DNA from: Streptococcus cristatus ATCC 51100
GTDB lineage: Bacteria; Bacillota; Bacilli; Lactobacillales; Streptococcaceae
Reading direction: 5' to 3'
NCBI RefSeq assembly: GCF_011612585.1
Contig: NZ_CP050133.1
Span: forward strand, 558,001-622,000
DNA: 64,000 nt
How positions within the stretch are numbered: position 1 is the stretch's first letter; the number at the start of each line of letters is the position of its first letter. Positions 7,430-15,325 of the stretch are shown here, in pieces. The notes under the pieces are model-generated. The model did not search any database, was not told the DNA's origin, and saw nothing but the letters and a program-made list of their open reading frames with translations. The position numbers and the translations under genes were made by a program.

Positions 7430-10090
7430 ATGAAAACAGTAAAAGAAAGATTAGTTGCTGCTTTGCAGCTTTCTGTACAAGAAACTCTGGCATTTTACAA
7501 GAGTTCCTTTCGCGGCCTGACAGAAGAGCAGGTTGAAGAAAATCGTGACCTCTATGGTGAAAATGTCATTACGAAGGGTCAGGAAGACTCTATTTTCAAG
7601 AAGATTTACGAGTCTATTATTAACCCCTTTACAGTCATCTTATTGGTGATTGCTCTGGTGTCCTTAGTGACAAATGTCTGGCTGGCCAAGCCTGGTGAGG
7701 AAGATCCGACAACTTCCATCATCATTGTTGTTTTGGTGCTGATTTCCGGCGGCATCCGTTTTATTCAGGAATTGCGGAGCGACCGCGCTGCTAGCAATCT
7801 ATCTCGGCTGATTGTCAACACAGCTACGGTTATCCGTGAAGGAGCAGAGCAGGAACTTCCCATTGATGAGCTTGTTGTAGGAGATATCATCAAACTTAGT
7901 GCCGGAGACATGATTCCTGCAGATGTACTGTTGCTGGACTCGCGTGATTTCTTTGTTCAGCAGTCCGGCCTGACAGGAGAAAGTGATGCAGTAGAAAAGA
8001 TCTGTTTGACCAAGGCAGATGGTCAAAATCTCGATAGCCTTTTAGAAACAGAGTCGCTGGCCTTTATGGGAACCAACGTTATTTCCGGGAGAGCTACAGC
8101 TCTGGTGCTGGTGGTTGGCGATGAGACCATGATGGGAGCCATTGAGCAGACGTTGAACACTTACGATGAGCCAACCTCTTTTGAGCGCGAGATGAATAGT
8201 ATTTCCTGGCTCTTGATTCGTCTGATGCTGGTCATGGTGCCAGTTGTCTTCTTCATCAACGGTCTGACTGACGGTGACTGGCTGGAAGCAGGTGTCTTTG
8301 CCCTCAGCGTTGGAGTCGGCCTGACGCCAGAAATGCTGCCTATGATTATCACGGCGAGCTTGGCTAAAGGTTCCATTATTATGGCTCAGGAAAAGGTCGT
8401 GATTAAGAAGCTGAACGCTATTCAGGACCTAGGAGCTATTGATATCCTTTGTACGGATAAGACGGGCACACTGACCCAAGACGAGATTGTCTTGGAATAC
8501 CCACTGGATATTCATGGTGATTTGGACTTGGCAGTGCTCCGTCGGGCCTTTCTCAATTCCTATTATCAAACAGGCCTTAAAAATCTCATGGATCGGGCTA
8601 TTATCAATCGGACGGAGAAAGAAGCCGAAAAGCATGAGATTGTTCGTGACTTAGACCAAACCTTTAAGAAAATTGATGAACTGCCTTTTGACTTTGAACG
8701 CCGTCGCATGAGCGTTATCGTTAAGGATGATGAGGATGTCATCAGCATGGTGACCAAGGGAGCCTTGGAGGAAATGCTGGCTATCTCTAGCTATGTAGAA
8801 TACAAAAATCGTATTACAGAACTGACTGAGGATATCCGTCAGGAAATCCTTGCTGAAGTGGCCCAACTCAACGAGCAAGGGCTGCGCGTGCTTGGTGTTA
8901 GCTACAAGTCAGACTTAGAAGAAGATTATGAGTATGAAGTGAAGGATGAGTCCGATATGATTTTGACGGGCTATCTGGCCTTTCTAGATCCACCTAAGTC
9001 ATCTGCGGCTCCAGCTATTGAAACCTTGGCCGAATATGGTGTTTCCACTAAGATTTTGACGGGCGATAATGATAAGGTAACCCAAGCAGTCTGTGAAAAG
9101 GTTGGGTTAGATGTAGACAATATCTTGCTAGGTGTAGAGGTAGATGCTCTATCTAATGAGGAATTGAGTCAGGCAGTGGAGAACACGACAGTCTTTGCCA
9201 AGCTCTCCCCTGACCAAAAAGCTCGGATTATCCTTCAACTCAAAGCCAATGGACACAAGGTTGGCTACATGGGTGATGGTATCAATGATGCGCCTTCTAT
9301 GAAGGTAGCAGATGTTGGTATTTCTGTTGATACAGCTGTCGATATTGCCAAGGAAACGGCAGATGTCATTTTGCTGGACAAGGATCTCATGGTTCTGGAG
9401 AAAGGGCTGGTAGAAGGTCGCAAGGTCTATGCCAACATGACCAAGTATATCAAGATGACGGTCAGTTCCAACTTTGGAAATATCTTTTCTCTTCTTTTTG
9501 CCAGCATTTTTCTGCCTTTTCTGCCTATGGCACCAGTTCATCTGATTGTCCTCAATCTAGTTTATGATTTGTCTTGTATCGCTCTGCCCTTTGATAATGT
9601 AGATAGTGAATTTCTCAAGAAGCCTCATATTTGGTCAGCTAGCTCTATTACCCGTTTTATGGCTTGGATCGGGCCTATCTCATCCGTTTTTGATGTTTTG
9701 ACTTATCTGGTGCTTTACTTTATCATCGTGCCTATGATCACAGGAGGCAGCTATCAAGCTAGTACTGAACAGGCAGCGACCTTTATCACTCTTTTCCAAA
9801 CAGGCTGGTTTATTGAGTCTATGTGGACCCAAACCATGGTCATCTACATGCTACGCTCGCCTAAACTGCCTTTTGTGCAAAGCCGTCCTGCTCTTTCCGT
9901 CATTGTGACGACCATGGCGGCAGCGCTCTTTGTCACTTCCTTGCCATATAGCCTCTTTGCGTCAGTTCTGAAGACTGCCCCGCTCAATGGCACCTATTTC
10001 CTTTGCCTTTTCTTGATTATTGTGCTTTATATGGTTAGCGTAACCCTTGTGAAAGGCCTTTATATCAAGCGTTACAAGGAATGGCTGTAA
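7430..10090 (+). CDS. mgtA: Magnesium-transporting P3B-type ATPase
   Basis: Membrane P-type ATPase that imports Mg2+ at the cost of ATP. The phosphorylated aspartate is D343 in DKTGTLTQ, the actuator motif is LTGES (181-185), the hinge is GDGIND (~616-621), and the M4 segment GVGLTPEMLP (295-304) is the form found in MgtA/MgtB (P3B), which separates it from Ca2+ pumps. 886 residues is normal. ATG 7430 follows AAAGGAG by 6 bases; a TTG start at 7382 would begin inside the leader structure and is rejected. It is last in the M-box operon and has a terminator behind it. Expected control: M-box at transcription level, plus the leader ORF just upstream. Confidence 0.93.
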   Translation: MKTVKERLVAALQLSVQETLAFYKSSFRGLTEEQVEENRDLYGENVITKGQEDSIFKKIYESIINPFTVILLVIALVSLVTNVWLAKPGEEDPTTSIIIVVLVLISGGIRFIQELRSDRAASNLSRLIVNTATVIREGAEQELPIDELVVGDIIKLSAGDMIPADVLLLDSRDFFVQQSGLTGESDAVEKICLTKADGQNLDSLLETESLAFMGTNVISGRATALVLVVGDETMMGAIEQTLNTYDEPTSFEREMNSISWLLIRLMLVMVPVVFFINGLTDGDWLEAGVFALSVGVGLTPEMLPMIITASLAKGSIIMAQEKVVIKKLNAIQDLGAIDILCTDKTGTLTQDEIVLEYPLDIHGDLDLAVLRRAFLNSYYQTGLKNLMDRAIINRTEKEAEKHEIVRDLDQTFKKIDELPFDFERRRMSVIVKDDEDVISMVTKGALEEMLAISSYVEYKNRITELTEDIRQEILAEVAQLNEQGLRVLGVSYKSDLEEDYEYEVKDESDMILTGYLAFLDPPKSSAAPAIETLAEYGVSTKILTGDNDKVTQAVCEKVGLDVDNILLGVEVDALSNEELSQAVENTTVFAKLSPDQKARIILQLKANGHKVGYMGDGINDAPSMKVADVGISVDTAVDIAKETADVILLDKDLMVLEKGLVEGRKVYANMTKYIKMTVSSNFGNIFSLLFASIFLPFLPMAPVHLIVLNLVYDLSCIALPFDNVDSEFLKKPHIWSASSITRFMAWIGPISSVFDVLTYLVLYFIIVPMITGGSYQASTEQAATFITLFQTGWFIESMWTQTMVIYMLRSPKLPFVQSRPALSVIVTTMAAALFVTSLPYSLFASVLKTAPLNGTYFLCLFLIIVLYMVSVTLVKGLYIKRYKEWL

Positions 10091-10117
10091 TAGAAGTGCT
10101 AGCAGATGTTTAAGAAT

Positions 10118-10154
10118 AATAAAAAAGATTGGAAAATTTTCCAATCTTTTTTAT
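10118..10154. terminator. Bidirectional terminator between mgtA and zwf
   Basis: Near-perfect palindrome AAAAGATTGGAAAA / TTTTCCAATCTTTT (10123-10150) between converging genes. Confidence 0.9.
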
Positions 10155-10159
10155 ATGTA

Positions 10160-11623
10160 TTATTCTTTATCAGGTTGCCATTGCCAGCTTGCTCCAAATT
10201 GGGCGAGTAACTCGAAGGAGGCTTCTGGTCCCATAGATCCGACAGGATATTCATGGAGTGGCACTTGATTTTGGCTCCAGAGTTCTTCGATGCGATCGAT
10301 GAGCTCCCAGCTGGCTTTTACTTCGTCCCAATGGCTGAAATTAGTTGAGTCGTTATTAAGGACATCAAAAATTAGTTTTTCATAAGGGTCTGGAGAGGCT
10401 CCTGAAGCTGTGGCATCTGTCCGATAATCTAATGAGATGGGAGCTAGATTAAAGAGTTCCCCCACTTCCTTGCCATTGAGGCTGAGTGAAATCCCCTCAG
10501 TTGGCTGGATATAGATGGTTAGGACATTTGGTTTGAGAGGCTCACCAAAGATAGAGTCCATTTGTTTGAAAACGATGTTGACATGGGTGCCTTTTTTGGT
10601 GAGGCGTTTCCCTGTTCGGAAGAAGAAAGGAACGTCACGGAAGCGGTCGCTATCAATGAAGAAAGCACCAGAGGCAAAGGTTTCGGTCGTAGATTCAGGG
10701 TTGACATTTGGTTCGCTACGGTAAGAAATGTATTTTCTACCGTTGATTTTGCCAGACTTGTACTGGCCGCGAATGAAGAAGCGTTTCAAATCTTCTTCGC
10801 TCGGCTGAACGAGGCGTTCAAAGACCTTGACCTTTTCTGCTCGGATATGGTCTTTGGTAAAGCTTTTTGGTTTGTCCATGGCCAGTAGTGAGAGGAGTTG
10901 TAGGGTGTGGTTTTGTACCATATCACGAAGGGCACCGGATTGATCATAGTAGCCACCGCGTTCTTCAACTCCCAACTTTTCAGCAAAGGTAATCTGTACA
11001 TTATCAATGTATTGGCGGTTCCAGACATTTTCAAAAAGCAGATTAGCAAAGCGGATGGCAAAAATCTTTTGAATCATTTCCTTGCCTAGATAGTGGTCAA
11101 TGCGGAAAATCTGTTCTTCGTCAAAGGTTGCCAGTAGATCTTCGTTAAGTTTGCTGGCAGTTGCCAAATCTGTCCCAAAAGGTTTTTCGACAATCAGGCG
11201 TTCAAATCCTTTTCCATCAACGATTTGCTCAGACTTGAGATGCTTAGCAATAGTCCCGAAAAATTGCGGCGCCATAGAAAGGAAGAAGAGTTTATTATTT
11301 TCTGCCTGGTATTGCTCGTTGAGCTTGTTTTGCAGCTTGCGCAATTCGATATAATGCTCGGTATCTTGCACATCATGGCTTTGATAATAAAAGTGGCTGG
11401 CGAACTCTTGAGCCTGCTCGGCACTGTCGGCTAGGTCTGAGATTGACTCGACAACGACCGACTCGAAATATTCCTTGCTCCAAGGTCTGCGGGCGGTTCC
11501 GATAACGGCAAAATGTTGCGAAAGATTGCCAGATTTATAAAGTCGAAAGAGGGAAGGATAAAGTTTTCTTTGAGCCAAGTCTCCGCTGGCACCGAAAATT
11601 GTAATAATAACTTTTGAAGACAT
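10160..11623 (-). CDS. zwf: Glucose-6-phosphate 1-dehydrogenase
   Basis: Cytoplasmic NADP-dependent enzyme that opens the oxidative pentose phosphate pathway (glucose-6-phosphate to 6-phosphogluconolactone). The nucleotide-binding motif GASGDLAQRKLYP is at residues 10-22, and the substrate/catalytic motif RIDHYLGKE follows near residue 173. 487 residues is the normal length. The start MSSKVIITIFG is well placed. A CodY-like box lies 45-60 bases upstream of the start codon, predicting repression when branched-chain amino acids are plentiful. It stands alone, converging with mgtA. Confidence 0.96.
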   Translation of the reverse strand: MSSKVIITIFGASGDLAQRKLYPSLFRLYKSGNLSQHFAVIGTARRPWSKEYFESVVVESISDLADSAEQAQEFASHFYYQSHDVQDTEHYIELRKLQNKLNEQYQAENNKLFFLSMAPQFFGTIAKHLKSEQIVDGKGFERLIVEKPFGTDLATASKLNEDLLATFDEEQIFRIDHYLGKEMIQKIFAIRFANLLFENVWNRQYIDNVQITFAEKLGVEERGGYYDQSGALRDMVQNHTLQLLSLLAMDKPKSFTKDHIRAEKVKVFERLVQPSEEDLKRFFIRGQYKSGKINGRKYISYRSEPNVNPESTTETFASGAFFIDSDRFRDVPFFFRTGKRLTKKGTHVNIVFKQMDSIFGEPLKPNVLTIYIQPTEGISLSLNGKEVGELFNLAPISLDYRTDATASGASPDPYEKLIFDVLNNDSTNFSHWDEVKASWELIDRIEELWSQNQVPLHEYPVGSMGPEASFELLAQFGASWQWQPDKE

Positions 11624-11667
11624 GAGATCTATTACCTATCTAAATGTGATTGTCTCTATTTTATCAC

Positions 11668-11682
11668 AATTTTCAGAAAAAT
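11668..11682 (-). promoter_or_regulatory. CodY box in the zwf promoter
   Basis: Plus-strand AATTTTCAGAAAAAT matches the CodY consensus AATTTTCWGAAAATT at 14 of 15 positions. It sits just upstream of a -10-like TAAAAT (11663-11658, minus strand), where bound CodY should block polymerase. Confidence 0.6.
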
Positions 11683-11715
11683 TGTATTTGAAAAATCTGG
11701 ATTTGACCAAAGAAA

Positions 11716-11740
11716 ATATCCCGAGGGGAAGTCGGGATAG
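11716..11740 (-). terminator. Hairpin after the MFS gene (weak terminator)
   Basis: ATCCCGA (11718-11724) and TCGGGAT (11732-11738); on the minus strand it is followed by a T-rich stretch. Confidence 0.55.
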
Positions 11741-11744
11741 AAAA

Positions 11745-13109
11745 TTAGGCTTCTTTCTTCTGATGAATCGCTCGAAACAGGAAATAGTAGAAAATAAAGT
11801 TGCCTATTGCGAGAAGGAGCAGTAGGCTGAAGACATTGTGGGCGCCGCTTGTCGTATCGGGGGCTTGATTGAGCAGGACGGCCGCAATTGCTGTTCCCAA
11901 GGCACCAGCAAAGGTTTGTGCTAGTTGAAAGAGGGCAGTTACATCCGCTGCCTTTTCTCTGCTGACTTGTGAGGCCGATAAAGCCATAGTATTGTTGAAG
12001 GCCATGTTGCGCCCTAGAGTAAAGAGGATATAAAATCCTAAGATTAAAGGCAGATTGAGCCAGCTTGTAAAAAAGCTAAAGATAATCATGACCAGAAAGA
12101 CTAGGCTATTGCCGCCTAGCAGAGATAGTTTTGGGCCTTTGCTATCGTACAATTTCCCCAGAAAAGGCGACATAAAAGCCCCGATCATAGTTCCGGGAAG
12201 GAGGGAAAATCCAGCTTGGGCAGTAGAGACATTCTTGGCCAGTACGAGAAAGTTGGGAATGAGAAAGTTGCTGGAAAGGTTGGAGAATTGGAAGATTAAA
12301 AAGGGAAGAATTCCAAAGAAAATCGTTGGTTCTTTCAAGATACGGATGTCCAGAAATGGATCTTGAACAGTCAGACTCCGCCAGATAAAAAAGGCAAAGG
12401 AAAGGAAGAAAATGGCTAGATAAAGCCAATTGACACTATCACCACCTTCCAAACTGGAGATGGTCATCAGTGAAAAGGAAAGAGCCGTTGCGAGCGAGAG
12501 AAAGCCCAGCACATCAAAGGGACGCTTGCTCTTGCCTGCCGAATTTTCCAAATTAACATAAGCCAGTAAAAAAGAGAGAATGGAAACTGGCATGATAAAG
12601 CTGTAGATCATGTGCCAGTCGAAGGAACCAATCATGAAGCCTCCGTAGGTCGGGCCGATGGCTGGTGCTATGCTGATGACTAAGCCGCTTAGCCCCATAT
12701 AAAAGCCGATTTTCTGCCGAGGGACCCGCTCCACGATGAGATTAAACATAAGTGGAATGGCAATCCCAGTCGCTCCCCCCTGAAGGATCCGTCCAAGCAT
12801 AAGGAAAGTAAAGTCTGGGGCAATCATAGAAAGCAGATTTCCAAGGGTAAAGATGGAAAGCGAGGTAAAGAGGATATGGCGTTCCGTCCAGTTGTGGGAC
12901 AGAGTTGCGCCTAAAGTTATGGTAATAGCGGCAGCCAGTAGATAGCCAGTGGTAATCCATTGTAGTACCCCTAGGCTCAGGCCAAAGACCTGACTCAGGT
13001 GGGGAAAGGTCACATTCATACTAGTCTCTGAAAGAATTCCAGCAAAGGTGATTAAGGCTACAGCTAGAATAGAAAGCAAATCTCGTTTCCTTACTTTTTC
13101 TTGATTCAT
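11745..13109 (-). CDS. MFS drug-exporter-like transporter (DHA2 type)
   Basis: Major facilitator membrane protein of 454 residues with about 12-14 hydrophobic helices. The N-terminal half has the cytoplasmic-loop pattern after helix 2 (ATLSHNWTERH), the sequence LGRILQGGATGIAIP (residues ~106-120) and GLVISIAPAIGPTYGG (~142-157, the antiporter-type motif C), both typical of EmrB/QacA-like proton-coupled exporters. Substrate cannot be told from the sequence. It is transcribed alone, upstream of zwf on the same strand, with a hairpin between. No neighbouring regulator is seen, so its control is unknown. Confidence 0.82.
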   Translation of the reverse strand: MNQEKVRKRDLLSILAVALITFAGILSETSMNVTFPHLSQVFGLSLGVLQWITTGYLLAAAITITLGATLSHNWTERHILFTSLSIFTLGNLLSMIAPDFTFLMLGRILQGGATGIAIPLMFNLIVERVPRQKIGFYMGLSGLVISIAPAIGPTYGGFMIGSFDWHMIYSFIMPVSILSFLLAYVNLENSAGKSKRPFDVLGFLSLATALSFSLMTISSLEGGDSVNWLYLAIFFLSFAFFIWRSLTVQDPFLDIRILKEPTIFFGILPFLIFQFSNLSSNFLIPNFLVLAKNVSTAQAGFSLLPGTMIGAFMSPFLGKLYDSKGPKLSLLGGNSLVFLVMIIFSFFTSWLNLPLILGFYILFTLGRNMAFNNTMALSASQVSREKAADVTALFQLAQTFAGALGTAIAAVLLNQAPDTTSGAHNVFSLLLLLAIGNFIFYYFLFRAIHQKKEA

Positions 13110-13262
13110 AAAAAGAACTCCTTTTCAAATGAGATAGTATTATTGTAGCATGATTTTCCAAGATAAGAGAGAGAAAATTAGAGAGCGAGCTTCATCAAGT
13201 CTCTTCTAATTTAGAAAAGTCGGTCAGAGCAACTTAGTAAAGGGTAGAGAATGGCATATAAA

Positions 13263-13300
13263 AGAAACACCCATGAAAATGGATTTTCACAGGTGTTTGA
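13263..13300 (-). terminator. Terminator after the YcgQ-like gene
   Basis: AAACACC (13265-13271) and GGTGTTT (13292-13298) enclose a second stem TGAAAAT/ATTTTCA; on the minus strand a T-rich tract follows. Confidence 0.75.
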
Positions 13301-13302
13301 TT

Positions 13303-14118
13303 CTAAAAGACCCGATAGACGTAGGGATTGTCCGGTTTTTCTACCTTATCAAAGCTTTCAACTTCTAGAGTTGGCAGGCTTTGTCCCAGACTTTTATGGT
13401 AGTGCATGGCAAGTTTCCCCTTGGCATGAATCCAGGTATTATCCTCGAAATGCTGGGTATTTCCAGTCGTCAAGAGGCCATAGACACCTGAGTCGGCGAT
13501 ACAATGGATAATACCGAAGCGAAAGAGAAATTGGCTCTTCTGGTCGCTGGGGTCGTTGTAGACAAAGCCAGTGAACTCCAGCGTTTTGCCTACAAACTCG
13601 TCGGGATAATCATAGATGACCTCCATGACTTCCATGTAGTTCTCAGTCGTGACCTGAATGGCATCTTGCTTGACATATTTCTTGGCGGCAGCACGCATTT
13701 CTTTTTCGTAAGCCCCTTTGGTAAAGTAGGTGCTGGTGTCCGGCTTCAAGTATTGGCTGGTTGTGCCTTCGTCCTGCTGGACGGCTGCAGAAGTTCCCTC
13801 AGCCAGTGGGAAATGAAATCCTTTGGCCGAAACTGTGGTCGAATCCAAGGTTACAGTTGGAAAGAAAATTCCCACAAAGAGCGGAATGACAAGGAGCAGC
13901 ACGCTGCCTAGCTTGGCCCAGCGAGTGCTTAAATGACTGTGGACCTCCATCTTTTTCATCCAGATAATGAGCTGCACGACAGCCAAGACAAAGGACAGAA
14001 TCATAGACAAGTAGGCCAAATAGGAATAGTGGAGATTGATATATTGATTAAGCTTGCCCGTCAGCTGTAGATACATAGTAATCTCAAAGTAGCCGACTAA
14101 GATTAGAAATCGAATCAT
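13303..14118 (-). CDS. TIGR03943/YcgQ-like membrane protein, partner of the permease
   Basis: 271-residue protein with four N-terminal hydrophobic segments and a C-terminal soluble domain that looks extracellular. The C-terminal part has the conserved pattern FEFTGFVYND-like LEFTGFVYND, RFGIIHCIADSGVYG and WIHAKGKL, typical of the TIGR03943 family that always accompanies a two-half permease. The start MIRFLILVGYF at 14118 overlaps the permease stop by four bases (ATGA), so the longer form from 14139 is not used. Function of the pair is not established; B. subtilis counterparts are YcgQ-YcgR. Last gene of a three-gene operon. Confidence 0.78.
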   Translation of the reverse strand: MIRFLILVGYFEITMYLQLTGKLNQYINLHYSYLAYLSMILSFVLAVVQLIIWMKKMEVHSHLSTRWAKLGSVLLLVIPLFVGIFFPTVTLDSTTVSAKGFHFPLAEGTSAAVQQDEGTTSQYLKPDTSTYFTKGAYEKEMRAAAKKYVKQDAIQVTTENYMEVMEVIYDYPDEFVGKTLEFTGFVYNDPSDQKSQFLFRFGIIHCIADSGVYGLLTTGNTQHFEDNTWIHAKGKLAMHYHKSLGQSLPTLEVESFDKVEKPDNPYVYRVF

Positions 14119-15020
14119 AGCACTACCCCCACAAGCCAAGAGTAAAGAAAGACGACGATGGTAACCAGACTGATAAATTGCCAGATAAAGCGTGTCTTAA
14201 AGTAGTTTTTCATCATCAGCAGATTCTTGACATCTAGCATAGGACCAATGACCAAGAAAGCTAAGACTGGCGATAGGCCGAAGCTAGCGATTAAGGAACT
14301 CCCGATGAAAGCATCGGCTTCGCTGCACAGTGAGAGCAAGAAGGACAGCAGCATGAGCAGAAGAATAGCAACAGCTGGTGTCGAGCTGATAGAGGTCAGG
14401 ATTCTAGTTGGCACATAGACTTGTACGATGCTGGCGAAGAGACAGCCAAAGACCAGATAGCGACCTGTATCGAAAAATTCGTCAATGGCCTGCACAAAGA
14501 CTTGAAAAAGCTTTTGTCCCTTGCGGAGATGTGAAAAGTCATGCTCATGAACAGCCTTGCGATTTTCTTTTTGGATATTGCTGTCTGCAAAGAAGCCCAG
14601 AAAAATCCCTAAAAGAATAGCCACGACCATAGAACCTAAAGCACGCAGCAGAGCCATTCGGAAGGAATTTCCAAAAGCTGAGTAGGTCGCAAAGAGTACG
14701 ATGGGGTTGATGACTGGAGCTGTAACCAGAAATGGCACAGCTGTGTAACTGGGAACTTTCTTTTCCAGAAACCGGTTTATAATGGGAACGATTCCGCACT
14801 CACAGGAAGGAAAGACTATGCCAATCAAGCTTCCAAAGAAAATCCGAGCCCATTTGTTCTTGGGCAGGAAACGATAAACTTTGTCTGGCGTGACATACAC
14901 CTCGATAAAGCCAGAAATAATACTTCCGATTAAGACAAAAGGCAGGGCTTCAATGATAATGGAGAGAAAGATGGCACCAGCCTGTAAGACGCTGGAAGGA
15001 AGGTTAGAAAAGAAGCTCAT
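14115..15020 (-). CDS. Permease of the UPF0718/YcgR family
   Basis: 301-residue membrane protein with about eight helices. The family signature GIVFPSCECGIVPIINRFL (residues ~68-87) includes two cysteines in PSCECG, and a second copy of the fold contains LSLCSEADAFIG (~228-239), so the two halves are related. Such permeases are thought to move a small solute or metal, but the substrate is unknown. The start overlaps the stop of the preceding 45-residue gene by four bases, and its own stop overlaps the next gene, so all three proteins should be made together. Confidence 0.82.
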   Translation of the reverse strand: MSFFSNLPSSVLQAGAIFLSIIIEALPFVLIGSIISGFIEVYVTPDKVYRFLPKNKWARIFFGSLIGIVFPSCECGIVPIINRFLEKKVPSYTAVPFLVTAPVINPIVLFATYSAFGNSFRMALLRALGSMVVAILLGIFLGFFADSNIQKENRKAVHEHDFSHLRKGQKLFQVFVQAIDEFFDTGRYLVFGCLFASIVQVYVPTRILTSISSTPAVAILLLMLLSFLLSLCSEADAFIGSSLIASFGLSPVLAFLVIGPMLDVKNLLMMKNYFKTRFIWQFISLVTIVVFLYSWLVGVVL

Positions 15021-15154
15021 GCTTTTTTAGCCTTGTCTTGCGCTTCTTTTTTCTTTTTGTCATCTGGAAATTCTACTTTTTCAAGCTTAGGCAGGGTCGC
15101 AAACTCCTCGAACATCTTATCTAAATCATCTGTTTTGGTAAATTTCACAGCCAT
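15017..15154 (-). CDS. Small lysine-rich cytosolic protein, 45 residues (SPJ_0845-like)
   Basis: ATG at 15154 with ribosome binding site GAGGTGG; stop TGA overlaps the permease ATG (ATGA), so it is the first gene of the operon. The product starts MAVKFTKTDDLDKMFEEF, continues through an acidic/hydrophobic middle with LPKLEKVEFPDD, and ends in a Lys/Ala-rich tail. No membrane segment or signal. It resembles a short conserved streptococcal family that I recall as SPJ_0845; no function is known. A -10 (TATAAT, 15188-15183 on the minus strand, with TAG just before) is 28 bases upstream of the start. Confidence 0.75.
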   Translation of the reverse strand: MAVKFTKTDDLDKMFEEFATLPKLEKVEFPDDKKKKEAQDKAKKA

Positions 15155-15325
15155 AGGGCCACCTCATTTCTAAAATAATAATTCTATTATACTACCAAAC
15201 GAAAAAAAATGATATTTTCAGCCATGATGGATCAGAGAGAGCGGACTCATCCTAGCAAGAAAAAGATGGATTAAACTAGCCTTTATAGATTTTTCAGCTT
15301 CATATTATGATATAATAGAAGCGTT

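Noticed and set aside
10515..11434. Several plus-strand ORFs opposite zwf
   Set aside because: Shadows of zwf codons; no start signals and low-complexity translations.
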